DNA from: Marchantia polymorpha subsp. ruderalis
Lineage: Eukaryota; Streptophyta; Marchantiopsida; Marchantiales; Marchantiaceae
Length of the DNA: 64,000 nt
Assembly: GCA_037833965.1 (NCBI GenBank)
Contig: AP031355.1
Coordinates: forward strand, 12,921,501 to 12,985,500
Reading direction: 5' to 3'
Position numbers and translations under genes: made by a program. The notes beneath the pieces were generated by a model that saw only the letters and a program-made list of their open reading frames with translations, was not told the origin of the DNA and searched no databases. How positions within the stretch are numbered: the first letter of the stretch is position 1; every line of letters begins with the position of its first letter. Positions 18,888-29,745 of the stretch are shown piece by piece.

Positions 18888-19380
18888 TTAAGAAGACAAG
18901 TTGGAAGCATGTGGAGAGGGTGAACGTCTAAAGGAGTAGTTTCTGAACATTATTTGGAGCAAGCGCGGCACCAAGATGCAGTTTCATCAACTTTATGTGA
19001 ATCCTATGCTTGTTTATTGTGAACAGGATTACCTACTTGCAGGAATCTCTACGTTATTACGTCATATTATTGCAAGGCATAGAACTGGATCTCATAGGTT
19101 TGGAATTGAGGAATGACGTTGGCTTAATATTGATAGGAGTGAACGTATTTGTAGGCTATGTGATGGAATAGAAGTTGAGTATGAAAAGCATGTATTTCTT
19201 ACTTGTACTAGATATGCAGAGATTAGAGTAACTCATAATATAGATGTAGAGAATTTTTATTCTTTGTTACAGTTAGTTCCTTTTGATTTAGGTTGTTATA
19301 TTAGGGACATTATTAGTTATCATTCTAGTGCTCTTGGCACTAGCTAGGGATTGGCCTTTGGGGTCTTTTCCCTTGTTTGT
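18888..19380 (+). pseudogene. Second gamma LINE C-terminal copy, internally deleted
   Basis: Near copy of 18030-18830. An internal deletion joins the GWKHVERV region to RLKE; a TAG replaces GAG soon after, and a TGA lies before RWLNIDRSERICRLC. The finger loses one acidic stretch (IEVEYEKHVF). It ends in the first part of the gamma UTR and runs into inverted heptamers at 19380. Confidence 0.75.
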
Positions 19381-19676
19381 AAATGGTAAATGGTAATTGT
19401 GTGTTTGAAGTTGGATTGTTTGGTAATTGTGTAATAATTTGGTAATTGTGAATAATTGGTAATTGTAATTTTGTAATAATTTGGTAATTTGGTAACAATA
19501 GTTTGGTAATTGTGTTTGGAGTTGGATTGTTTATATTGTGTTTTTTAGCCTTTTGACCCTTTGGGTCCCACGGGCTTGATCTATTTACCATTTACCATGT
19601 GGTTGTCGCTTGTATTGTGTTTTTCAGCCTTTTGACCCTTTGGGTCCCCCGGGCTTGATCTATTACCATTTACCAT
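19381..19676 (+). repeat. Rearranged LINE tails: GGTAATT-rich tract plus two 3' ends
   Basis: Inverted tail units (ATGGTAA twice) are followed by a tract in which GGTAATT or a close variant occurs about nine times among UTR words (GTTGGATTGTTT). An alpha/beta-type hairpin and tail end at about 19598, then a gamma-type hairpin and tail end at 19676. This is the right edge of the LINE cluster; no LINE sequence follows immediately. Confidence 0.7.
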
Positions 19677-20690
19677 AACTGCTTTCGTGGAGCTCTCTAA
19701 AATGGAATCAGTGAACACGACTGGGTGGGATACTCAGATCGATGGGTACCTGGAATTGCCTGTGACGATGAATTGAGTAGCCATCGAAAGACAAGACCAA
19801 GAACATTCAAGACCATGACCATTCGTGGCCAAGACCATTCAAGAGTCAGAAACTGACGGAGAATGTGGAACAGATGATATAGCAAAAGACCGAATTGGAC
19901 AAAGAAGTATCTGTAGCTTTCGGCGACAGTGAGGAATTTTAAGACACATATCAAACGGGTCGATGCGGAGGCACCCGATAGATAGACTGGAGACTCTCGC
20001 CAACATAGGACTCAACATGTGTATGGTTGAAGAACTTGGTGGCGAGTATGGAGACCCCCGATATTTTAAGGAGGTGCTGAATGAGGTGAATAAGGTATTC
20101 GGGCATAAACTCAACGTGAAGCCATGAATCTTCATCGAGAGATTTACAAAAGATGCAGTTAGGAATAGACAAATTCGACATGGAGTTGCAATTGTGTGTA
20201 GTAGATAATCCCAAAGATACCGAAGAGATGAATTTGTGTAGGTATCGCATGGGAATAGAGATTTGATTTCCGTAAATATAAGAGAAAGGTTAGAGTAAAG
20301 TCCTATAAGTTGTTTAATTGCAAATTGTGTTGAGGATAGAGCAATATTTACGAAGTTGGCGGGACAACGTTGGAACGGGCTCGAGTGGCGGCAATACATG
20401 AGAAAGTATCCAGGTATTCGCCCATGAGCCGAGATTGCAAGCTTCCACCAGGAGTACTTCATTAGTGTTTCGTCTCGACTAAGATTTGTCTTTGCATTGA
20501 CCAAATGTGTTGGGAAGTATTCTGCTAACTTGCTTGTGTTGATAGGAATGAGAAATATGTAGAATGGAAACCTTTCATTTCGGCCTTATTGTTCTCCTTA
20601 TTGAGAATCATTGTTCGCTTGCTCTCTGGATTGCTGTCCAGAGTAATTAAAGAAAGATCAGCCTACAGTTTTCCAAATTATTCCTATTTG
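19677..20690 (+). other. Unrecognised sequence, perhaps a decayed coding region
   Basis: No known family was recognised. The plus strand has a stretch of about 55 codons without stop, of normal protein-like composition (RRHPIDRLETLANIGL ... YFKEVLNEVNKVFGHK, about 19957-20125), with further pieces in other frames (QRWNGLEWRQYMRKYP). The minus strand holds a 221-codon open frame (19839-20504) whose composition (Ser/Leu/Cys/Phe rich) looks like the complement of a coding strand. A broken gene or transposon remnant is possible. Confidence 0.3.
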
Positions 20691-22116
20691 TATGTGTCCA
20701 TTTTTCATTTTCAAGCGAACCTATGAAAACAATATCGGGCCTTGCGATGCACCTCTATCGACTCAATATTTGCGACAAGCGGTTTTTCCGTTTTTAGGTG
20801 TGAGAAAAAAGTGTGTGGATTTCAAACGAAAGAGAGCAATTTCGCTATTGACCATTTTAAGTCTGTCAGTCCTACAGCGAGGTGTGCTAGTTGGCTCAAT
20901 GGGACTCCGCTCGGCGCAATCAGAGTTGACGCACTTCAGTAGCTGTACCTATATTCTACAGAAAGAAAAGACGTTTACACCACACATAGGAACTCTTTAA
21001 TCAGTCTACATTTGCCAGGAGCGTCTTTGAATAATCTTGAAGTGAAAGATATAGTTATCCAAAGGTTTATTAATTTTAGAGTGCTTCAAGTTTGACAATG
21101 AATTCGAGAAAATGTTTTTTGTGAAAGACACGGTTTATTATATTATGGAACACAAATATCGCTGCACAATATACGAATGCAAATATTATGTACATTACTG
21201 AAATTTAGCATCTTCACATTCGATGATGTCATTATGTTGTTACAAATAATTTCCAATGATTATTATTCGAAGGCCTTGCTTTTTGAATTTCATTTTAAGA
21301 ACACACTTATTTGCAAGGATAGGGTGACTTATATTATCGATAGTCAATGTCAACTAAACTGAACTATCGACATGCATTTTTGACACAGTTGTCCAAAGAT
21401 TTAGAATATTGACGAACAACTTTTAAGTATTTCATATATAAAAAAATTGAGTTGAATATTGCAGTTGCAAAGTTGCGGGCGGGAATGTCTCTAAACATGG
21501 ACATTGTTCTCACAATGGACCACTGTCCATGATGGCTTATCATAACATTGGATTTTCCAGGATAGATGGCCATCGTTATCTTCATTGGGTCTGTATTCCA
21601 ATGTACTGGTAGTAACCTCAAGTTCACCAATTTCAACCGGTAGGTGCTAGAATCTAATTATTGACTGCACATAGATGCTATATGATTGATTGCAGACAGA
21701 GATTTGAAGCTTGAAATCTGATCTTTGTTACATTTCCCCCTGGATCGCTTACCCACGAATACTCAAAGTTTTTATGCTAGTCCAAAATTCGACATCTTTG
21801 AAATGTGGAAATTTATCACTCGCGGCCGTCAAAGCTCTCCCTTCTGCTTGATTCACAAGGTCCAAATCAGACGGGTTGTAATCAGCCATGATGCTTATTT
21901 CTGGTGAAGAGGAGTATCTATAGTAGATAGAGTTGACTGGAGTGGCTGCTTTCACTCTTTCAAGCTCAAATTTGCTAGATTAGAGAAACAGGTAGGATTG
22001 GATTATGTGTAAAGGATATCGTCTTCAAGCAAAGAAGAAATCGGATTTGCATCTGCACCAGTATATGCGTTTCAGATGCTTTGGAACTAGGCATGCTGAA
22101 GCTTACATAAACGTAG
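20691..22116. other. Intergenic stretch, nothing recognised
   Basis: Only short overlapping open frames (102 residues or fewer) occur, on both strands, and none resembles a family I know. No tandem repeat, tRNA or transposon end was seen. Confidence 0.5.
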
Positions 22117-22195
22117 CGCGCTATATGAATTGGGAAGGAAAGTCTATGTTCCTCATGCAGAACATACACTTTCCTTCCCATGTTCAAATAGCGCG
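22117..22195 (+). ncRNA. MicroRNA-precursor-like hairpin
   Basis: An almost perfect inverted repeat: the arm at 22117-22150 (CGCGCTATATGAATTGGG...) pairs with 22161-22195 (...CCCATGTTCAAATAGCGCG) around a 10-nt loop (CCTCATGCAG). I count four mismatches or bulges over about 34 pairs, including a purine-rich GGGAAGGAAAGT core. Size and pairing fit a short plant pre-miRNA, but also a tiny foldback transposon. The strand is a guess. I do not recognise the arm as a named miRNA. Confidence 0.4.
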
Positions 22196-25149
22196 AACGG
22201 AAGATGCAAATTGAATTCGGCTCAATTAATCTGGCCTAGCCAGTGATCTCATGTAGAAAGTGTGAGTAGAATTGAAAAGTCCAATTCCGTCAAAGAGCTA
22301 CTGTGACTCACCTAGTTTCTTACACTAACGACCGTAGAACGAGTATCAGCGGTCCTGATACAATGCTCTTGGGCAGTCTTACCGTTTACTGCGGTTCCTG
22401 TGGGAATATGTTATAGATGTTGTCAAGTCCTTCGAGTTCATCATGAATTTCTTCTAATGCGCTCCAATCAAGGTCCATCTCTATGGCGACTTCACCAATT
22501 GATATTTTTCGGCACATATTGAAAGAGATCCTTTGAGGATCAACTGACACGTTCTTTCTTATCATACGCTATCAACGTAGCGGGCAACAGTACTCAGTGT
22601 GTTTAACAGCCTAGTGTTCTCTAGTCCGCGGCGGTATATGACTTGATCCTGACTCCGCAGTGGTTATTGTGAGAATGTCTTCGAAAATTTCGTTAGTTTG
22701 TGACGACGACTTCAGCACTGTTATCGAATCTCCTGCTCTTAGAAGTCAGTTCCAAGGGACAATGTCCTCATGTTACAACATTCAGAAGAAACCATTTGAG
22801 ATCGGATAAAGCGTTAGTATTGGAGATATATGAGTTCAAGGGGTGGCTAGTATAGGCTTCGCACCTCACATGAGAGCTCCATTTGAATTCTAATTAAGGC
22901 ACGAATTCCTTTGAATAGGGTGCTTGAATCAGTTTCCATGTAATCTCTTTATCTCAACTTCTACTCCTGTTTTGGGTTTAGTGTATCCAGTTTGTTTAGC
23001 CCAAAGTTGGTCTCAGAGCATAGGCTTTTATTCTAGTACTGAATATAGACCTTTAAAGATACAGGTGTGTTTTGCATATGGTTTATTCACTGTAAATTGC
23101 TTTAAAACCAATTTTCTCTATTCTTAAAGTCATTAAAGAATAGTTCTTTTACCTCGACAAATTAAAAAGGACAATTTTTTTGCACTCTACTTGATAGCTT
23201 GTGGCACTTATCAGATCTTTTAAAAATCTATGATTTGTTGGTGTCGGCAACATGTAATACGACACTTATTTATAGGTGTCGTATTAAAACACAATTGATT
23301 TGTAAATGACACTATGGCTTATATTTGTGTATAACCAACCGGCAACATCTATTTCGAAACAAACCGCAAATTTCAAGCTCAAAATGCGCAAGAATCTGTT
23401 CTTAGAGTACTACTTTGACAAACAATGTGGTTGGCTTTTGAAAAGGTATAAATTTTAGTATGATCAAAATGATTGGAGATATTTTCAAACATGCTGTAAT
23501 CTGATTTCGTTTTCCATTGATGTTCAATGATAGCAACATCAAGAAAATATCAACAACTCACCATTGTACTCCACATGCACATTGGATCTCTTTTGAATGT
23601 TCGTAATTGGCATATTTACTTAGTACTCTTTTACAGAAAATCAAACAAAACTTCAACTGTTTAGATTGATCAAAAGTCTTCAAATTTGTATCTACAAATC
23701 GAACGCTAGAGTACTGGTTTGCGAGTCTGTCAATGTGGATGGTAGTCGGCTATCAATAATCCTTCCTTTTGTAGTTCACAGGATTTACTGATTGACTCCT
23801 ATTCATACAGGGTTAAGTGGGTAATACTTTCATGCTTCTCGTGAGTTGCTCTCAGAAAGCTGTGCTGCTGCATGGCGGCATCACTCGCTTCCAAATCTCA
23901 CCTGACTAGTCAGTTCATACAATGACTAACCTTGCTCATGTGTTTTGTCTCAATTTTGATTTCTTTGATACATATCATCATACATAGGGATCAAACAGCC
24001 TAAACATTTGACAAAGAAAACGGTAAACATGGTTGATCGGCTAGGTCAACAACAAATCAACAATACATTTTTCCGGCATATATTGCATTTGTACATGATC
24101 TTTTGCAAACAAGCCTTTTACTTTTCCACTTCTTGTAATGCATGACTTCCAAATTTTTTCTTGACATAATAAGGGTATCTTTCTCGTCATTTCTTATCAG
24201 TGGTTAGATTGAAGATTAAATTCTTCATTTGTCTTTAGTATTTCGTTTTCTGCACATTATGATAATATTTTGTACGTGTTTACAGATGTGTAAACTTCAC
24301 TGTCCCAAGCTCTTATGTCCTTCCAACATCATGCTTGTCTTGAGCACAACTATCTTGAATTGTCTGTGCACTACCGATGTGTCCACAATTTATTCTTAGT
24401 GGCTGTCTCAGCCAGTGTTAAGCCCACTTTCTGGTCCAACTACTCTCATTCTCATTTGAATACTCAAGTATATGTATATCCAAGTATGGGACTATCCCTT
24501 TTTTTTTTGTTGACTGTTTTCACTCTTATTTATCAATTTCGTATTCACCGGCACTTTTTCCGATGTAGCCATAATAATTTCCAGAACTTTTCCTTTACGA
24601 TATTCTCATCATAGGATTTGACAGATATGTGCGAGTAATGCGTTTAGTGGCTTATCCTGCTTGGCCAGTGTTAAGCCCCCTTTGGCTTCAGCTCAATCTG
24701 ATGGTAACTAACTGAGGATTCCAGTTCCCGACTTCCCATATTGATGCTCCCGTAGTGCTTTTGGGTTTCGTTGTCTCACATGTCAGAGTCTTCTCTCTAG
24801 ACAATTTTAACTCGTAATTCGCTTTGAGATCCCCAAATGAAACGTTCAGACTGTCGTTGAGAGAGGGTGGCATCGACCACAAAATGCGCTCACGTGCTGG
24901 TTGTGAATCTGTGATTTCAGGTACAATCTGAGGAACGAAATGTCTCTGACTGACATGGTTCAAGAAGATGAGAAGAATGTAGAGATCAAACCACCATCAG
25001 GCACTCCAGATATACGAGGAGTGCTTCTACGCCGGCGAAGACCCGTCGTCGTCGGGCACAATGAAGGAATTCTGCGAGTGCCTTTTGGGCCATAAGGTTC
25101 GGGTTGAGGCCTGGAGGGCTCTCCCTAACGAGACAGGCCCGAAGGTGCG
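22196..25149. other. Intergenic stretch with one short inverted repeat
   Basis: No gene was recognised; open frames are 100 residues or less and unconvincing. An 11-bp perfect inverted repeat, TAATACGACAC / GTGTCGTATTA, lies at about 23256-23286. Nothing else was identified. Confidence 0.5.
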
Positions 25150-25405
25150 AAAATGGTAGTCGAGAATCCGAGAATTCTCGAGAAGGTGTAACAAGAGCTG
25201 GACGAGGTGTGGGCTCTGAAAGACAGCAGTTCAGTCACACCGACGTGGAGAGGCTGCCATACTTATCAAGGAAGGTCTGAGGCTGCACCGAGCTATGCCG
25301 GTGCTGATACCTTACTGTGCACATAAAGACATCATCGGAGGTTACGACATCCCGAAAGATACGCAGGTGACGGTAAACCTTCGGGGTCTAAATCGGGACC
25401 AGTAG
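25150..25405 (+). pseudogene. Cytochrome P450 fragment
   Basis: Pieces in shifting frames match the K-helix region of plant P450s. In order: VVENPRILEKV-stop-QELDEV, QFSHTDVERLPYL, then IKEGLRLHRAMPVLIP (with the ExxR motif as EGLR), then KDIIGGYDIPKDTQVTVNLRGLNRD. This corresponds to roughly 85 of about 500 residues. The I-helix and the haem-binding cysteine loop are missing. There is an in-frame TAA, at least one frameshift and a loss of a few codons after LPYL. It is a dead scrap, not a gene. The GGYDIPKDTQV wording is common in A-type plant P450s; the subfamily is not assignable. Confidence 0.7.
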
Positions 25406-26042
25406 CTTTCTCCGGCCTCAGAGGCTGGAACCCTTGAACTTAGAGAGCAGAACCCTTGAGCTGGTTCATGATACCCTAGGCCTGTAACTTATTCATCTCG
25501 ACTCTTTGCAGTACCAAATTGAGAATCGGTTCAAGCTCAAGCGACCCGGAGTTTTAGGCTCCAAACTTCAGAACCTTCTTCGATTCATTGTAAATCCCGT
25601 AACAGAAGGAGACCGAAAGCTGAGAGTCTTCGACGTTCGTTTCCATCTTCAAGCTGATATGAACTCGAACATAGAATTGCGAGAGGTCAACCACGGAGAT
25701 GAAGATGTAGAGCCTTGCGTTAATGCTGTAGGAACAAAGTTTGTACTTCGTCTCCAGAATCTATTATTCCTCATTAAGCTCATATTTATAAAATTTAAGG
25801 CTGCTTAATTAAGTATATACCGGACAGATCATTTAAGGATTTCGTATAGGAGAAAGTGGAGAAAATGCCACAAATATAATTCTGTTCGTTATATCAGAAC
25901 AGTCATCTCGCCTAGGAAATGCTAAGCTCAAGAGGTTCTATTTGGAGATGTCAATTGTTGTACGCAGTGTACTGCATCCTATCCACATGTAGAGACTTTA
26001 TGTATTTATGACTCAATTATATGGAGTTTATTCATATGTGAC

Positions 26043-26081
<39 letters not shown>

Positions 26082-26642
26082 AATCGATTCCAGATGTTCG
26101 GACAACAAACAGTTATATAACTTTACTTTTTTCAATGCTCTTTTTCATCGGAGCTCAGAGAAACAAGCATTATCCTTCGCTGAAGCATAGTTCCATTACT
26201 AAGTTTCAAGTAGCAGAAGAATACTTTTGGATTTTTAAGCTAATACAATTTTAAAATCTTCAACAAAAATGTTTACGTCTTCTTTTTATTCACACGTATG
26301 ATTAAATCCTTCTTTTGACTCATACAGATCATCACTGCGTTTTCTTGATGCATATGGTTCACGAAAGAGAAACTCACAAATGAAACCTGCTATCGATCAT
26401 CTAAGGATTTATGCATTGTCATCAAGCTCTACGCACACTCGTGATCATTACAGAAAATATGATACAAATTTGCATAGATCCTTATCATTATCCTTACCCA
26501 AGACCTGAATCACACCTAAAATCATACTCTAACCCGATCCATACCCAAGGATTCTGCGCTTGTGGTACCCATACTAGACCCACATCCAAAGAGACAAAAC
26601 CAATACCCGACACACACCCAAGTCACCTTTGAGGTGATACTT
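25406..26642. other. Intergenic stretch with AT microsatellite
   Basis: One 100-residue open frame (25506-25808, plus) of unknown nature. A (TA)n microsatellite lies at about 26046-26079. The last 150 bp (26490-26640) are rich in ACCCG/TACCC words like those at the right end of the neighbouring hAT element, so they may be part of that element's left terminal region. A small palindrome (CCAAGTCACC...GGTGA...GACTTGG) is at 26618-26649. Confidence 0.45.
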
Positions 26643-29098
26643 GACTTGGATCCGAATAGATGGAAAAAAAATATCCGTTTTTTATTTAGCTTTTGGTTTT
26701 TGGTGGAACCTTAACATCTACAAATGTGAAAAATCCATCAGTTTTCTATGTAGCTTTAGGTTTTTTATGAAACCTTAACATGGACAGTAGACCACAGTAG
26801 CATTGAGCGCAAAAACATGAGATCATCGAGCTTGGAAGGGTGCAGCTGGTTGCGTTTTTGCTCATCGTATTCCCTGCGTCCGAGAAGTTACTCTCAGATT
26901 TCGCGCTAGATGTCGAATTGGCCAAGACAGAGCGGATGAGTCAAGAAAGTACATGGAATTCGTTTTGATGAATCTTTCACCAAAATAAAATTTTAAAAAA
27001 AATAGATAAAAGTGTGCTTTCATCGTCGCTGCACTTATGATGAATATGGTTGTTGAATTTTGTCGTAAAAGAAATTTATTCTGTCATGTTGAACTCTGTC
27101 ATCATCGGCGAGAGTCTTTTCATCGATGGCGCTGTCGCTCTCAAAACTATACTTTGCAAGACGACGCGTGACACGTCGATTGTCTTGTTTTTGTTTCTTA
27201 TGGGTTGGCGAACTGTCTTTGCCGATGCCAGAGCCAATCATATGATCTTTCATCATATTTTTTAGATTTTTTTCCTAAGCTCAATATCGGCGGAGTCGAT
27301 GCTGAACTTGTCGGGACAAAACTTTGTTTTAGGATTGAGTAGGGCAACAATAACATGAATGTCGTTCCAAACAGACTTCTCCCTGATTAGTTCCGCAAAT
27401 TTTTACTTCAAGTCAATGAATATGGGAGAGTATTTCTTCAATGTAATTATCGTGCCATCTTTCTCCTTAGTGGTGATATCCACCATATCAATTTGGCAAT
27501 GTTTAAGCAGATTCTACCAAAAATAGAGTACATAGTGTAGCGTACTTTCCGCAAACAACTCCAGAGCTAGGATGGCCTCCTGAAAGGGCACTAAAAAAGC
27601 AATAAACTCCTTGACAAGCTTGTGATCAATCTTAGTGACCTTGGAAACCAATCCGCAACCTCGTGCACATAATATTTTGGTCAACTCCAGGAGTGATTCG
27701 TCGACGCTAATCATGCAACGGAGGGCAGAATTCCATCGTGTCACATTTTCCTGCTTAAAGGTCTTTGCAAACTCATCTTGAAGATTCGCTTTTGAAGTAT
27801 GTCACAAGAGCTTTGATCTGATCAATAGTATCAAACAACTCAAGGGTTAGATAAAATAACTCATAGAGGGAAGCGGATTTTTTAACTTCGACCATACGAG
27901 TCCTCATGGTGTTAGAATCGTACCATGACAATTACTCTTGTCGTTAGGATGGTATCAATGATTTGATCACAACACGATATCCAATCATAGAGAGTGCATA
28001 TTTGAGCCTCAATCGATGAGAATTGTGATATGATCATAGCTATTGATACCAAATTTTCATAATACGCCCTCATATTTTTCCAAGACGTCGGATCCATGGT
28101 GTGGCCCATGAAACGGACTGCATGCAAGTGTGCGGTGATGCAGACTGAACTCGTCATCGATGACATGCACAGTGACTGACAGGATAGAGACCTTGTTGAT
28201 GTCATCGGTCCAAATATCGATTGTGCTGCCAATCTGAAATCCTTCCGCCAGATGTGACTCCAAGGTGGCAATCAATACTTCACGTCCAGCATTAGATCGG
28301 ATCTGCACATTTCTTCTAAGTGTGGTTGGATCAAGAAGAATATTGTCCACAAGCATGTCCATCTTAGATTTCACCCCAATGTTGAGGACGGTCCGTGTAT
28401 AGTTCCTGAACCCGCTGCCCTTCACAATATGAAATGAACCCATGTCAATCATGCACATGACCGTCAACGCCACGATGATGAGTTTATTCTCAGTTGTAGT
28501 CGCATGACGGTGCGCTGTTGTAGTTGTCATCACTTGGTTGGTATCTATAGGCGGACATTAGTGTTTGGACATGGTGGTGGTTCTGTTGGCTGATCTATAT
28601 TGATAAAAAAATAAGACATTTGTTGCAGCAGAGAAAAAAAATTTCACTATAACAAAGATGTTTTCCAGTCTCCTTGATCGCAACAAACAAAAACGATGTC
28701 TAGACGTTCGCCCTAGCTTTACAGTTTTTCATTAAAGAATAGAGACCATCCTCTTTCTGCAGATTGCGGTGATTTTTGTCTTCATGGTGAGCATATACTT
28801 TGACCTCATCTCAATTGTCATCATCAGTTATGACAAGCGTCGGGAGTGACGGATGATGAGAACAAGTGCAATCAGCACTCTGTGCAGTGAGCAAGAAGTC
28901 AAGAAATCCTCCACGACCAGTTTACTGAGTAACCTTAACTTCTATTTTTAAACCAAACCCTACTCGAAACCATCTTACGAAAAGTCCAACCCATATCCGA
29001 ACCAAACCTTTCCTAGCTTGGTCCAAACCCAACCCATAACCATCTGTTCGGGCGGGTACTGTTCGGCTTTTGGGTTTGGGTACCCGATGCAAGTCTCT
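26643..29098 (-). mobile_element. Decayed hAT-type DNA transposon
   Basis: Transposase remnants (27035-28533, minus) lie between possible element ends. The right end (29041-29098) has the CGGGTACCC-type subterminal sequence seen in many plant hAT elements, reading CAGAGACTTGCATCGGGTAC on the minus strand. The left side has a shorter partial match (GACTTGGATCCGA). GATACTT occurs just outside both ends (26636-26642 and 29099-29105), consistent with a worn 8-bp hAT target duplication. The left border is uncertain because similar motifs continue to about 26490. Confidence 0.6.
27035..28533 (-). pseudogene. hAT transposase remnant
   Basis: The N-terminal frame (28057-28533) contains GSFHIVKGSGFRNYTRTV and then STIDIWTDDINKVSILSVTVH, the typical start of the hAT RNase-H-like catalytic domain (first Asp in WTDD). 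Downstream frames hold CCDQIIDTILTTRVIV, TRWNSALRCMISVDESL (the hAT T-R-W-N-S signature) and EFIAFLVPFQEAILALELFAES, then the LK..SP-like region. At least four frame changes and stops occur, so the gene is dead. No C-terminal dimerisation domain was recognised. Confidence 0.75.
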
Positions 29099-29105
29099 GA
29101 TACTT

Positions 29106-29670
29106 ACTCAACACTAGAATTCTTCATCAAAGTTCTCTCTTCAATATAAGTCATCAAATTCATGGAAGAAGTTTAGAACCGAAGTCGAATTAAGTTTTGT
29201 TTTATGTGCAACATTAAATTTTTTCCAACAATATTATATGGAGAAGTCATTTGGTGATTAAAGTAAAATTAGTAAACCACAATAAAAGCATCTAATTGAA
29301 TTTCCACATAAAGCACCTCTTACATCATATTCACCATGCAAATTTGTCGTGATTGTTGATCATGTGGAAATAAATCATGATGGCATGTAGTGGTGTTACC
29401 AAGTTTAATTTCAGTATTCACCTAGTGCACAGTTGACAGCTGAAATGATATAAATCTAGAGAAATTTCCTAGATATAGGTATGGCACCGGTGCCTTTCCT
29501 CATTTTCACAATTATTCGCAGCCTATGAATTATTCAGAATGGAATTTGTTCCAGATTTTCACTACAGCTTACAAGTATGTTTACAAGTATGTACATATAT
29601 TCTTTGCCAATTGTTTAGAAACGAAGACGTGAACATGGACATCTCTCTCTACAGCGACAGACGTGAAACC
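29106..29670. other. Intergenic stretch, nothing recognised
   Basis: No open frame or repeat worth naming was seen. Confidence 0.5.
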
Positions 29671-29745
29671 GGCCTGATGCAATGGATAGTACTAGAGCAT
29701 GTCACTTAATAAGCGTTTCAAGCATTCGATATCTGACGACAATTG
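29671..29745 (+). other. tRNA-like relic (possible SINE head)
   Basis: GGCCTGATGCAATGGATAGT resembles a tRNA 5' half with an A box. GCATTCGATATC lies at the correct distance for a B box (TTCGA at positions 55-59). The acceptor stem does not close, and the D and anticodon arms are poor. It could be a tRNA pseudogene or a tRNA-derived SINE head; coincidence is not excluded. Confidence 0.3.

Noticed and set aside
1..19676. CRISPR array
   Set aside because: The regular repeats are contiguous monomers without spacers, upstream of LINE ORF1, in eukaryotic DNA.
19839..20504. 221-codon minus-strand frame as a gene
   Set aside because: Composition looks like the complement of coding sequence, no family is recognised, and no supporting signals are seen.
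23256..23286. TAATACGAC as a phage T7-type promoter
   Set aside because: Only the first nine bases agree, and the rest differ. It is one arm of a short inverted repeat in plant DNA.
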